NCBI GenBank assembly: GCA_006247105.1
Contig: CM016926.1
Span: forward strand, 1,736,001 to 1,800,000
Reading direction: 5' to 3'
Origin: Giardia muris
Taxonomy: Eukaryota; Fornicata; Diplomonadida; Hexamitidae
Length of the DNA stretch: 64,000 nucleotides
The notes under the pieces are model-generated. The model was not told the DNA's origin. It searched no databases and saw only the letters and a list, made by a program, of their open reading frames with translations. The stretch's first letter is position 1, and each line of letters starts with the position of its first letter. The position numbers and the translations under genes were made by a program. Shown here one piece after another: positions 8,500 through 18,800 of the stretch.

Positions 8500-9657
8500 A
8501 TGCACCAACGATACGAGGCGGCTCTTTCGCAAGTGGTGGATGGTCATTTACTTGAAGGATTGGCATCCTTGCAAGCTTTGACAAGCGATATTTCAAGCTC
8601 TTCGACGATTATCAAGCAACAGGGACCGTTGCTCTTCGCAGCCTCGATGGCCATGGGGAGCATATTGTATCGACTTGAAAGAAGAGTGGAGGCCATAGCC
8701 ACCTTCAAGGACGCACGGGGTACTCTTCATAGGCACTGTGGGAATCAAGCACGATCATATGAGTGGTTTGTTGAGCATGGTATAGCGAAGTGCTACCTAG
8801 CATTGGGGCAGTGGGAGGAGGCGATTCGTTGTCTGTTGAAGGCCCTAGCCCTTCTAAGACCAGCCTTGGACATCGATGGAAGCCATACAACGATCAAGGC
8901 AGAGTTGCATAAGGATCTTGCCGTTGCTTCCTTTCGCCAAGAGAATTGGAGTGACGCACTCCTTTATAGCCGCATGGCGCTCAAGCACTATGTGCGATCC
9001 CAACCAAATGGGCCGCAACATGCAGCTCTTCTAGTACTCACAGGAGATATCCTTTGCTATGTAACTAAGGCGTCACGAGCTGGACTACGTGAGGCTCTCA
9101 CCCTTTTTCATCAGGCCGTTCAGATCTATAAGGCGGGAAGGCAGAAGCCTAAGAAGGAAGACCTATCGTATCTAGAAGATTCATATCCACCACTGACGTC
9201 TCCAAGCCGTGAACGTGGCCTTTTGACCGTCTACGCCCTGATTTCTCGCTGCTTACTCCTCTTGCATCGGAGGAGTGATGGAGAGCTTTATGCTTATAAG
9301 GCCGAACAGCTTCTTAAGACACAGCCACTCATCGATGGAATGAGCACTGAAGAACGCTTGGCATGCAACCGTGACATCTGCCACCTGGTTGATGTCTGTC
9401 AACGTGGTGTTCTCTTAGCAGATGAAAAGGCCCCTATAACTAATGTTCAGGATTTCGAGAAGGAATTGACCGCACTCGCCGAAGACTCTCCCTCTGCAGA
9501 TCTTATTCATGCCGCCGCCACAACTCTCTATCTACGTAGCAAATCACATGGGACTCTTCCTACAAGACGTAGAAATGAGGCTAACGAAATGCTCGCGGAT
9601 GAACGCTTGGCAGAAGCCCTGGAAACTAATATCCGGGCAGCAAGTACTCCATTGTAA
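8500..9657 (+). CDS. TPR-like helical repeat protein
   Basis: A 385-residue protein with several tetratricopeptide-like helix pairs. Segments such as GSILYRLERRVEAIATFKDA, AKCYLALGQWEEAIRCLLKAL, AVASFRQENWSDALLYSRMAL and then a longer-spaced ALTLFHQAVQIYKAG (together about residues 45-230) show the W/L-G/A-A-spaced TPR pattern. The C-terminus is a low-complexity helical tail. TPR solenoids are protein-interaction scaffolds; the partner cannot be inferred. It follows the CFAP210-like gene on the same strand, so a flagellar role (for example IFT or an axonemal adaptor) is possible but is only inference from position. The start is preceded by CCATA. The stop is 14 bp from the convergent TyrRS-like gene. 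Confidence 0.72.
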   Translation: MHQRYEAALSQVVDGHLLEGLASLQALTSDISSSSTIIKQQGPLLFAASMAMGSILYRLERRVEAIATFKDARGTLHRHCGNQARSYEWFVEHGIAKCYLALGQWEEAIRCLLKALALLRPALDIDGSHTTIKAELHKDLAVASFRQENWSDALLYSRMALKHYVRSQPNGPQHAALLVLTGDILCYVTKASRAGLREALTLFHQAVQIYKAGRQKPKKEDLSYLEDSYPPLTSPSRERGLLTVYALISRCLLLLHRRSDGELYAYKAEQLLKTQPLIDGMSTEERLACNRDICHLVDVCQRGVLLADEKAPITNVQDFEKELTALAEDSPSADLIHAAATTLYLRSKSHGTLPTRRRNEANEMLADERLAEALETNIRAASTPL

Positions 9658-9671
9658 CATACCCCATTCTT

Positions 9672-10622
9672 TCACTTAGGATTCTTCTTCTTTTCCTTCT
9701 TTTTCTTCTCGGCCTCAACAATGGCGTTGAGAGATGCTTGGGCCTGCTGGAACCCAGAACTTTCCTGTATTACTGCGACCACCTCTCCTAAGGCTGTGGA
9801 AACATAGGCCTTCAACGCTTGCGGAGTCAATATATCCTGGACGAAATCCTCGCGTATTGAGGCGATATCCTTATACTCCTTCTCCCCAATGATAATCTTC
9901 CGGTAACGAATAAGACGAGAGAACGGAATAATAACCTGCTCGAGGTATGCCAGGACTGGGTTGTAAGTAATGTCTCCTGGCCGGCAGTGCCCCTTGTTGA
10001 TCTTACGCGCCACGTCGGCAGGTGTATCTGTGATGTATATCGTCCCCACCTCGCGATCGACGTCATTCTTCGGGTCTTGACGAAGACAGATGAGCTCATC
10101 GCGCTTACTGGCTTCATAGCGTCCCTTGTCGGTCGGCAGGCGGGTCCGTACTCTTAAAAAGCGGTCAAGATCATCCAACTCACTGATACAACGACGGAAG
10201 GGGTAAGGCTGGTGTATCTTCACGGAGGCGGCGATAATACATGGAATGAAGGTCTCCGATGCCAGAAGGTTCTTGACGTTCTTTCCAATAGCCGCAGACG
10301 AGTCCTGCAGGTTTGTAAGGCGAGCAATGTCGAAGGTGACAGGCCAAATATCATCGCAACCAGATGGAGATAGGAGGGCATCTGATAGCAGTTTGACCTT
10401 CTCCACACCATCTGTCGGCTGCAGAAGGGCCTCAACCGCTGTTTTGGCTAAAAGCCCGAGAGCTATGGAGAGATCGGCTGAGTCTTGTGTACGCATGAAG
10501 TGGAGGGAGTCTGCAACGAGCACGTGATATAGAGGTCCCGCCCGGATGCCCAGTGCCGCATGAACGACGCTATAAAGCGGAAGCTTCGCGGCGGGAACGA
10601 TGACCTCAAGGGTTCCAGGCAT
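9672..10622 (-). CDS. Tyrosyl-tRNA synthetase-like pseudoenzyme
   Basis: A 316-residue protein whose second half follows the class I Tyr/Trp-tRNA synthetase catalytic domain. Near residue 205-235 it reads IYITDTPADVARKINKGHC and then RPG with NPVLAYLEQVIIPF, matching the TyrRS segment just after KMSKS. Next comes YKDIASIREDFVQDILTP and a helix like the family's adenine-side tail (LHP-DLK-VA-LN). Upstream, DIARLTNLQDSSAAIGKNV fits the tyrosine-pocket helix region. The HIGH motif is absent and the N-terminus appears shortened. At the KMSKS position the sequence is RQDPKNDV, and the tyrosine-binding YxxQxxD set is not seen. So it is probably not a synthetase; a tRNA-binding or regulatory role is inference. 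It ends in a Lys-rich tail. The ATG at 10622 was chosen; a longer frame would need a TTG start. The stop lies in AGTGAAA. Confidence 0.72.
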   Translation of the reverse strand: MPGTLEVIVPAAKLPLYSVVHAALGIRAGPLYHVLVADSLHFMRTQDSADLSIALGLLAKTAVEALLQPTDGVEKVKLLSDALLSPSGCDDIWPVTFDIARLTNLQDSSAAIGKNVKNLLASETFIPCIIAASVKIHQPYPFRRCISELDDLDRFLRVRTRLPTDKGRYEASKRDELICLRQDPKNDVDREVGTIYITDTPADVARKINKGHCRPGDITYNPVLAYLEQVIIPFSRLIRYRKIIIGEKEYKDIASIREDFVQDILTPQALKAYVSTALGEVVAVIQESSGFQQAQASLNAIVEAEKKKKEKKKNPK

Positions 10623-10658
10623 TCTTTTCTCTTCTCCCAAAGAGACATTTACCAGGTC

Positions 10659-12938
10659 TTACCGTCCAGCCAGAATGTCGATGCACTCTTGATAGCACTT
10701 CCGCTTTGTGGCAAGATGTTCCAGCTCAGAATCACCAATACGTGCCAGGCCTCGACGAGAAAGGTCTATTGGAAGCTCTCCTTGAGCCGTTCTGACACCG
10801 GCCTCAAGCCGATGCAGAATTCGAACACAAGCGGGCCAGCCTTCGGCGGCCGCGAAGGCAAGTGCCGTCCAGCCCGCACACTCTCCGGTAAGAGTGCTAA
10901 AGTTCCGTCCCACATGCATTCCAGCCTCCGAACGTGCTAGGATCTTCACAGTCGCCTCATGGCCGGCCTTCGCGGCAAGCATCAATGCGGTGACTCCGTA
11001 AGTATTCTGAAGGCCAGCCTCCTGTCTAAAGAGGAGATTGACGGCTTGAGAGTGTCCACGTTCAGCAGCTAACATCAGAGCCGTCATTCCGTCAATGTCG
11101 CGCATCTTAGCTTCTATCTTCATCAGAGGCTCAAGTAAGGGAGTATGCCCATTTGCAGCTGCATACATAAGGGCTGTCCATCCAGGTTCATCCTTAGAGG
11201 TGTATCTGACCTGCATTCCAAGCTCCTTTGAGAGAAGGTCAACGAAGACCAATCGGCCACGTTCTGCAGCGCGCATGAGGGCCGTTTTCCCTGCCGAGTC
11301 GGCATGGCCGGCCTCGGGGTAAAGCAGTTGTGCGCAGTCAAGACGGCCCCTCTCAGCTGCTAGCATCAACGCAGTTATGCCATCTCGGTTGCAGATTCCC
11401 ATTTCGCAAAGGAGAAGACGCGCAACATCTGTATATCCGGACTCAACGGCAGCCATGAGGGCGGTCCGGTTTGTCACTAATTTCTGGGCGTATTCTTTAA
11501 CGGTGGCCATCACCTGTTTGACGTTGTTAGTCTTCGCAGCCATAAATAAGGGGGTACTCAACCGGGTTTCCTCTCCGACCTTGAGCACGAGCTCGCACTT
11601 AAGCCTATCCTGGACTAGCCGCTCGCAAAGGAGAGGAAGGATGGTATAAGCCTTCGAGGCAATTGCTGTGTTAATGGCTGCTGTGGCCGCACCACGCTCT
11701 GAGAGGGCGTCAAGATATCGGATCACCTCCTCCTCGTTGTCATGATCGATGGCGGCAAGAAGGTATGTGATCTCCGCGTCGTCCTGAAGATTGGTCGTTG
11801 ATAGGGAGCGACGCAAAGTATTACAGCTCAGAGAAGTGGGTGGGTTTTCCACGTGCACAGCAATTTCCGACGTGATAGAACCACGACCCTGATATGAAGA
11901 GCCTTCTATCCCATCTGTTGAAATGTCGTACGACAAGTGGTGTGGGAGAAGGATAGTGGCCATGGCGGTCTCCTCATGATTCGCCTCCCTATCCGTATCC
12001 AGGTCTTGCCGTTCTGAGGCTAAAGATAAATCTGCACTAAAGGAACATTGATAACCCGAGGTCTCAGGGAAGTTGGAAGCACCCCGAGCGATCGTCCACA
12101 TCGCGCTATTGGCGCGAGGAAACACAAGAATATCTGAGGCGGTTGGACGGCCTGTGGGGTCCGGTTGAAGACATACTTGTATCAATGATGATAAGCTTCC
12201 TGAATAACTCAGATCAACAACCGGAGCCTCCTCAAGCTCGGAAGCGACGAAGTTAGGAATGACAAGGGTGCACAGCTCTACAATAAGACAGCCAAGTCCC
12301 CAGATGTCCACCGCCGTCGTGAACTTCCCACCACTAACAAGCTCGGGGGCAAGATATGCCGATAGCCCGGCCCTAGTCGCAAAAGCGTTAGCATTACAAG
12401 CTAGGCAAGTGCAAGTCAAACGGGGTAGTTCCAGGGCGAAGTAAACTAGGGGTGTAGCCAAGAGTTTGATATGACCGGTCTCGGAAATGTAAATTGAGGA
12501 GGGATATAAGGAGCCATAGACAAACAAGGCCACCTCGTTGAAGGGACTATGCAAATATGCCAGGGCCGAGACGATTTGTACGACCACCTCCCAAATCGTC
12601 TCCTCCGGAAGTGGAGAACCTTCCAACGCCCTAACCAACAGGAAGTCTGAAAGTGGTATGCCCGAGCAACATTCATATTCAAGAAGAAGAACGGCCTGTT
12701 CCTCGTCTAACGTACAGCCCCGTAGCGCTGCAATGTTGGTATGGGCCAGCTGCGTCACCAGAGAAAGTGCTCGAGAGTATTGAGCCCACTTATTTCGAGC
12801 CATACGACGAAGGTCGAGCTCTTGCAGCCAGACCGTATCTCCGGTTTCCCGATTAGTCGCAAGGTAGAAGGCATCTGGAGTGCCCTTGGAGAGCACGGAG
12901 ACGTCCGTATACCGAGTTTGAGCCACTTTTGCCTTCAT
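10659..12938 (-). CDS. NEK-type pseudokinase with ankyrin repeats
   Basis: A 759-residue protein. Residues about 10-285 have a protein-kinase fold: an alpha-C/hinge-like region, LAYLH before the catalytic loop, LAPELVSGGKFTTAVDIWGL as the APE/DxW segment, and a C-lobe arginine in PTGRPTASDIL. Catalytic motifs are lost. The glycine loop reads SKGTPDAF, the VAIK lysine is Gln39, HRD is VYGS (about 140-143) and DFG is ATP (about 161-163). From about residue 410 to 720 there are roughly ten ankyrin repeats with the TALMxAAxxGxxxxxxLL pattern common in Giardia ankyrin and NEK proteins. Giardia has a large expansion of NEK kinases, many predicted inactive and carrying ankyrin repeats (known). It probably works as a scaffold. 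The start is 13 bp from the divergent UTP13 start. Confidence 0.85.
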   Translation of the reverse strand: MKAKVAQTRYTDVSVLSKGTPDAFYLATNRETGDTVWLQELDLRRMARNKWAQYSRALSLVTQLAHTNIAALRGCTLDEEQAVLLLEYECCSGIPLSDFLLVRALEGSPLPEETIWEVVVQIVSALAYLHSPFNEVALFVYGSLYPSSIYISETGHIKLLATPLVYFALELPRLTCTCLACNANAFATRAGLSAYLAPELVSGGKFTTAVDIWGLGCLIVELCTLVIPNFVASELEEAPVVDLSYSGSLSSLIQVCLQPDPTGRPTASDILVFPRANSAMWTIARGASNFPETSGYQCSFSADLSLASERQDLDTDREANHEETAMATILLPHHLSYDISTDGIEGSSYQGRGSITSEIAVHVENPPTSLSCNTLRRSLSTTNLQDDAEITYLLAAIDHDNEEEVIRYLDALSERGAATAAINTAIASKAYTILPLLCERLVQDRLKCELVLKVGEETRLSTPLFMAAKTNNVKQVMATVKEYAQKLVTNRTALMAAVESGYTDVARLLLCEMGICNRDGITALMLAAERGRLDCAQLLYPEAGHADSAGKTALMRAAERGRLVFVDLLSKELGMQVRYTSKDEPGWTALMYAAANGHTPLLEPLMKIEAKMRDIDGMTALMLAAERGHSQAVNLLFRQEAGLQNTYGVTALMLAAKAGHEATVKILARSEAGMHVGRNFSTLTGECAGWTALAFAAAEGWPACVRILHRLEAGVRTAQGELPIDLSRRGLARIGDSELEHLATKRKCYQECIDILAGR

Positions 12939-12951
12939 TTATGTCTTAAAA
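12939..12951. promoter_or_regulatory. 13-bp A/T-rich divergent initiator
   Basis: The spacer between the ATG of the NEK-like pseudokinase (minus, 12938) and the ATG of UTP13 (plus, 12952) is TTATGTCTTAAAA. It reads as an A/T-rich tract directly before ATG on both strands, as in Giardia initiator-type promoters. Confidence 0.55.
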
Positions 12952-15798
12952 ATGCCTGTCCTTATCAAGGATAGCTTTAAGCAGCAGCTCTCACTGGAAC
13001 AGTTCTACTCAGGAGGGGCGGTCTTCCCAGCCCTCGGAGGGATCATCCTTGTCTGTTTCAATGGGAATGCCCTCTCCCTCCTCAGTCTACCCGAAGGAAA
13101 GTTCTTCGCCAGCATCTCCGTATCATCGGACCCTGACGATATCCTGACTGCAATGGCCGTGCACCCTAATGGTGAGAAGCTCCTGGTGGCCTCAAGACAG
13201 CTGACGATCTATGTCATTGACCTATCCCAACGTGTTGTTCTCAAGTCCTTCAAGCCAGGTCATACCCGGGCGATCACATACATCTCGTTCGACGAGACAG
13301 GCTATCTGTTCGCGACAGCCTCTGCAGACCGCTCGGTTCGGGTGTATGACTTAGACCAACTACAATGTACGCATTGCTTTAGAGATCTGACGTCTGTTGG
13401 GTCGAAGACCCTCTTCCTATATGACTTAAAGAAGCCTACTGAGCTTCTCTATCTGATCGCACTTTCCCAAACAGAGCTGCATGTGTATGAGCTCTTTTCG
13501 AAGAAGAAGCTTGGGACGGTGACTGGACATCTTGCTCCCATCGCATCAATGACCTTACTTGAGAACGTGTTAGTCACCTCCGGAGGAGACGGAGTGCTTA
13601 TCTTCACACTGATTGAAGACGGAACACTTACCGTTAAAAAGACCGTTCATGTACACGCCACCTTCCTAGATATGTGTGTTGCTGGAGACTCGATCCTCGG
13701 GCCATCAAACACCAGTGGTGACATGCTTCGTTTTGTGATTAGTGAGTGTTTCAGTCAAAAGGACGGAAAAGGACATATGTTCGGAAAGAAGACGCGCGGG
13801 ACTTATGTAGACCATTTCGCAAGCCGCGGTCTGAACCTTAACAAGGGTTCCATCCTCGAGCAAGCTTCGAGGCATTTCTGTTTCGCAGCACTTGACCTTA
13901 AGCTTCTTCCTCAATACACGTATGATCTTGAGGATGTGAAGGAGCATACCAGCTACGTTCATCTCAATGCCTTCCCGACTCCAAGTCGGACGCCAGGGGC
14001 ACAACATTTCCTTCTTTCCGCTACCACCTCCGATAATCTCATCATGCTCTTTGATTTGATGACTCTTGAGTATATTGAGCAGCCAGACATTGACTACGCA
14101 GTGACGGATGCGACTCCCCTTCCCCTCTTTCATGCCTCCCTCCTCACTACCATATGTTCTGATAGTGGAGAAGTTCTTGACATACGTCAGATCTCGAGGT
14201 CCGAGATCGCCGTGGCCACTAGCGCACATCATATACGGATCATTCGGTACCATCGGAACGCTGAGACCGGAGCCGTGACCCTACTGAAGAGCTATTCATG
14301 CTATGGTCATGATGATTATGTATCTGGCCTTTCGGCTAATGTTGATCACGAGGTCTTCTGCACGTCTTCACGAGATGGTACTGCTCGCGTCTGGAAACGT
14401 CTAGTCCCTCTTGAGTATCAAGAACAAAAGAAGTCTCTGAGTAGCAAGACAGATGAGTCCTTTGTCCCCTTTCCAACGCATGAGGTGATCAACCCTTGGG
14501 TCTGCGTTGCCGTTCTCACCGGCGCGGAGAAGGGGATCGATTGCATTACCTTTTGCGCCGACCCACGTTGGATTTGTATCACAGGCTCTGGCGACAAGAT
14601 TCTTCGGTTTTATGACCTCTCATGGCTGGCACGCTTAGGAGAGAAGATACAAGCCTTCCATACCACAGCTGATCCTCAATACCTCGTTGAGAGTTGTCAG
14701 ATCTCTGAGTATGGGCCTTCTAGTAGCCTTCTTGCACACACTGACGCCATCACCTCTCTCGATTGCACTCAGCATGGGCTTCTTGCCTCGGTCTCCGCTG
14801 ATTTGAGTCTGAAGCTATGGAACGTCCAGAACGTCATGCATCCCACGTTTCTTGTCGAACAGAAGAAGGCGGCCAAGAAAGCCATTTGGTCTGTCGAGTT
14901 CTCACGTTTCGAGAAGCTCCTCGCACTATCTTCCGGGAGCAAGCTTATACACCTGTTTCATATCAGCGGGCCTTTGGATACACCAGTACTTCAGCCATAC
15001 AAGTCGCTGGAAGGACATGTCAACGCCGTCATGCGTACCACGTTCGTCTCGAAGGGACAGCAGCTCATCTCCGTGGGTGCGGATGGACTGATTAAGGTCT
15101 GGAACATCAGCACGAGTGAGTGTGTGTTGACACTAGTCAACGAACGACAGGCTCAAGACCTTGGCCTCGGGATCGAAAGCCCTCATAAGATGTGGGCCGT
15201 TGTCGCCATAGATGATGGGGCAGACTTCGTTACTGGTGATGGCCTAGGAGTCGTCCGTTGGTATACGGACGAGACTGAAGAGGTTGCTTTGCGACAACAC
15301 GAAGAGGAAAAGATGCGTCTTCTTCAAGTCGAGGAACTTGAGGCGACGCCCATCGATTCCAAGGAGAACCTTATACGCGCCTTTCGTCTGGCCTTTAATA
15401 TGCACATTGACCTCTCTCGGGATAGAAATAGTCCTGCATTCCGAAAGCGAGACAAACACCTCCAGAGCGTACTTCAGACCGCCTCGTCTGTGAGCTATGG
15501 CGTTGAGGCGGTGGCAGAAGCCGTTCAGATCATTGGCCTCCTTCAAGCAAGCGAAATCCTGGCCGTTGCTCGACGCTGGTCCCAATCGAGCCGCTTGTCA
15601 CAGGCCACTCTGACGCTCCTCTTAGGACTTTTCCGAGCGTATACACCCGACGTCATCGTTGACGCCTACCAGGATGGCGTCGCAGAGTCTGTTCGAGGCT
15701 TACTCAGAAACGTTGAACGCATCCTTGAACGTGTCCGTACACTCCAAGGAGAGAGCGCGCTGATCGAACTCAATAAGGCTCACATGACGATTCACTAA
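12952..15798 (+). CDS. UTP13: U3 snoRNP WD40 protein UTP13 (TBL3)
   Basis: A 948-residue tandem WD40 protein of the UTP-B subcomplex of the small-subunit processome, acting in the nucleolus on 18S pre-rRNA. The N-terminus (EQFYSGGAVFPALGG) matches the conserved FYTGG start of UTP13/TBL3. WD repeats fill about residues 20-780 as two propellers; readable repeats include GYLFATASADRSVRVYDLD, VFCTSSRDGTARVWKRL, GLLASVSADLSLKLWNVQ and LISVGADGLIKVWNIS. After an EEE-rich linker (about 780-800) comes the helical Utp13 C-terminal domain (about 800-948), which separates it from other WD40 proteins. Length is near the usual 800-930. It converges on the ABC transporter gene with 4 bp between stops, and its poly(A) signal AGTAAA falls inside that gene. 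Confidence 0.85.
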   Translation: MPVLIKDSFKQQLSLEQFYSGGAVFPALGGIILVCFNGNALSLLSLPEGKFFASISVSSDPDDILTAMAVHPNGEKLLVASRQLTIYVIDLSQRVVLKSFKPGHTRAITYISFDETGYLFATASADRSVRVYDLDQLQCTHCFRDLTSVGSKTLFLYDLKKPTELLYLIALSQTELHVYELFSKKKLGTVTGHLAPIASMTLLENVLVTSGGDGVLIFTLIEDGTLTVKKTVHVHATFLDMCVAGDSILGPSNTSGDMLRFVISECFSQKDGKGHMFGKKTRGTYVDHFASRGLNLNKGSILEQASRHFCFAALDLKLLPQYTYDLEDVKEHTSYVHLNAFPTPSRTPGAQHFLLSATTSDNLIMLFDLMTLEYIEQPDIDYAVTDATPLPLFHASLLTTICSDSGEVLDIRQISRSEIAVATSAHHIRIIRYHRNAETGAVTLLKSYSCYGHDDYVSGLSANVDHEVFCTSSRDGTARVWKRLVPLEYQEQKKSLSSKTDESFVPFPTHEVINPWVCVAVLTGAEKGIDCITFCADPRWICITGSGDKILRFYDLSWLARLGEKIQAFHTTADPQYLVESCQISEYGPSSSLLAHTDAITSLDCTQHGLLASVSADLSLKLWNVQNVMHPTFLVEQKKAAKKAIWSVEFSRFEKLLALSSGSKLIHLFHISGPLDTPVLQPYKSLEGHVNAVMRTTFVSKGQQLISVGADGLIKVWNISTSECVLTLVNERQAQDLGLGIESPHKMWAVVAIDDGADFVTGDGLGVVRWYTDETEEVALRQHEEEKMRLLQVEELEATPIDSKENLIRAFRLAFNMHIDLSRDRNSPAFRKRDKHLQSVLQTASSVSYGVEAVAEAVQIIGLLQASEILAVARRWSQSSRLSQATLTLLLGLFRAYTPDVIVDAYQDGVAESVRGLLRNVERILERVRTLQGESALIELNKAHMTIH
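15790..15796 (-). terminator. Poly(A) signal AGTGAAT for the ABC transporter gene
   Basis: On the minus strand AGTGAAT lies just downstream of the ABC gene's TGA stop (15803-15805). It matches AGTRAAY exactly and overlaps the last codons and the stop of UTP13 on the other strand. Confidence 0.55.
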
Positions 15799-15802
15799 AC
15801 AC

Positions 15803-18800
15803 TCAAGTAAAGAATTCGGAGACATCAACGGGTTCACCGTTCTTCCTCTGAGTCTCTGCCTTGAACGCAGCGGCACGAAGGGTTTTGGCCATGTCCGGAC
15901 CTGTCTTCTCAACGAGTTGGGAGAAGATGCTCCCTTCACGACGAAGCAGGTTTGCAGGAGTGTCGTACTCCGCAATCTTTCCTGCATCAACAACAAGGAT
16001 GCGATCAAAGTCAATGACCGTGTCGAGACGGTGCGCAATCGAGAAGATCGTCGTCGAGGCCATCGTCTCACGAATAGTGTCCTGGATCAAGCGGTCGTTC
16101 TCGCGGTCGACCTGTGCAGTTGCCTCGTCGAGGATGACGATCTTCGGATCACGGACAAGAGCACGGGCGACACAGACGAGTTGGCGCTGTCCAGCCGAAA
16201 GGTTATCCCCGTTGGCCGCGATCTTCGCATCAAGCCCGCCTGGCTGCTTCTCGAAGTACTCACGCATCTGGACTTGTTCTAAGACGCGCCAGAGCTTCTC
16301 GTCGGGGATCCTCTCAACGCCAGGAGGAGGTGGAAGACCTTCTGCAATGGCACTCGAGTAGACGCAAAGGGACTGACGAAGGGTTCCGGAGAAGAGAAAA
16401 GGCTCCTGAGGGATGATAGCGAATGCACCACGAGCTTGATGTAGGCCGATATCCGTCAAGATATTGACTCCGTCGATCTCGATGGAACTTCCCGGGTCTG
16501 CCTCCGCAATTCGGAAGAACGCTTGAGTCAGGGAGGACTTCCCCGCCCCTGTGCGTCCAACAACTCCGACGTGCTCACCGGCATTGATCTTGAAACTACA
16601 ATCCTTGAGGGTGAGGTCAAGGTTCGGCCTATAACGGAAGCGAAGGTGCTGGACGTCAATATAGGCCCCTTGTGTGCTTGGCCACGCCTTACCTTCCTGC
16701 TGGCGACTCATTAGCACAGGGTTCTCGAGGTCATTGAGCGACTCGGTGTCGAGCTGATTGTATTCGATGACCCGCTCGACAGAAGTCAACTCGGATTCTG
16801 CATTGACCCACGTGATGATGAACTGGTTCATCATCTGCTGGATGGAGAGGGCGTTTCCGATGATGAGACCTGCATAATCCTTGACGGTGTCGAAGTTGGC
16901 GATCATGCACACGATGAGCGTGACGAGAGCACTAAAGAACGTCCCTACGAGGTTGAGGCGGAATGAGAGCCAGCGAGGCATTGCTACCTGAAGCAAGTAC
17001 GCGGCGACATTAACGTTGATCTTCTCGCGGCAGTCTATCAAGAAGCTGTTCTGCTTGTTGTACGCACGGATTGTCGGGAGGGAGGCGATGGTTTCGGCAC
17101 ACATATTGAAGACCGGAGAGCGTGTGACGCTATCCAGACGCTTGATCTGGGGTGCGGCCGTGCGGAACTTCAGGAATATGACGACGTAGATGACGATTGC
17201 GGGAAGAACGACGATTAGTGCGGGCCAGGCGGTAGCGCTGATAACGGCGACCATCCCGATGACGGTGGCCCCCACGGATAGCGCCTGAGGCATGTACCGC
17301 ATGACCTGGAGATCCATCGAGTCCGTATCCTTGCTGAAGCGGCTGAGGATGCGTCCGGTGGGCGTGGTATCGAAGAAGGCCAAAGGTGAACGGAGGATCG
17401 CACGGAGCATCCCATGGAGAAGCGTCCTCCCCGCAGAGACGATGAAGAGGACCATCAGGACCGAGGAGAGGAAACTGAGGAGGATCCCACCAATGATACA
17501 CCCTGCATATATCCCAAGGTACTTGTAGTTAGATTTGGTGCTCGGGAAGACCGGAAAGTGCGGGTCACTCTCAAACCCATACTTGTTACTGGTCCAGTGT
17601 CCAATCAGGACGTTCTGATATTGATACACCGCTTGCCAGACCAGAAGAACGATAAAGTAGAAGATGACACGGTGGTAGGAGCCGGCCTTGAACCATTTGG
17701 CATACGAAGAACAGGAGATAGACCCCTGGCCTGAGAACGCTTCCGCCTGCACTATACGCCCCTTCTCAAGGTTATCGTCGCTAGTAACCTCGATCAAGTC
17801 GCGCCTGAGAGACTCCGGGTCGACAACGGCAAGCGTAGTGACGCTCGTAACGACGCGTCCCAGCCCCTCGCCTTCCTCCTGGCTCATAGCTCCGAAATTG
17901 ATACCCTTTGAAAGAAGCTTGGCAGGTGCGTCGTCATCGACGATCCTCCCATCCTCCAAGCGGATGATGCGATCGCAATCCTTGAAGTACTGCGTCTGGT
18001 GAGAGGCAATAAGAACGGTCGTCCCCCGCTTCTTCAGGAAATCCAGCATGACGTCGTTCCATAACCGCTGTCCGACGTGCGAGTCGACCGCGGAGAGCGG
18101 GTCGTCAAGAAGAAGGATATCCGCACCTGAATAAACGGCGCGGGCGAGGGCAACACGGGCCTTTTGCCCGCCCGAGAGGGAGACGCCCTTCTCCCCGATC
18201 TCCGTCAGGTCTCCGGCCTTAAACATCTTCAGGTCGGGGATCAGACAGCAGATCTCAATCACCTTCTCGTACAGCGCGCGGTCAAAAGGGCGGTGGAAGA
18301 GGATGTTGTCCCGGAGGGTTCCAGAGAAGATGCACGAGCTCTGGGCAAAGTATGCAATAGTCCCATTGAGATATATGTGAGGGATTTCGGGGTCCAGGGC
18401 TGGATCCTCAGTGCTAATCGTGGCGACGAAGCTATCGCTGCGCTGGGCTGGGATGTCGTAGTCGAAGCGCATCTCTAGCCCGTTATACTTGTACGAGTCA
18501 AGCTTCTCGCGCTTGTCGCGACTTAGTTTGATTTCACCGAGAAAGGCGGAAAAGAGAGTCGACTTCCCGCTCCCAACCGGTCCACAGATCCCCACCAGCT
18601 CCCCTTTCTTGATGGTCAGGTCGAGATCGTAGATACGTGAGGGCAAATCGGAATAGTACGGGTTGCGACGGTTTTGCTCCTGGATGATCTGAGCACACTT
18701 GATAGGGTCCTTGCGATGCTTCTTAAGCTCAGCCTCAGTCGCTACCTCATCGCGCGCGATCTTGTAGAGGCCCTCCCTGATTACGCGGTCCATAAACATC

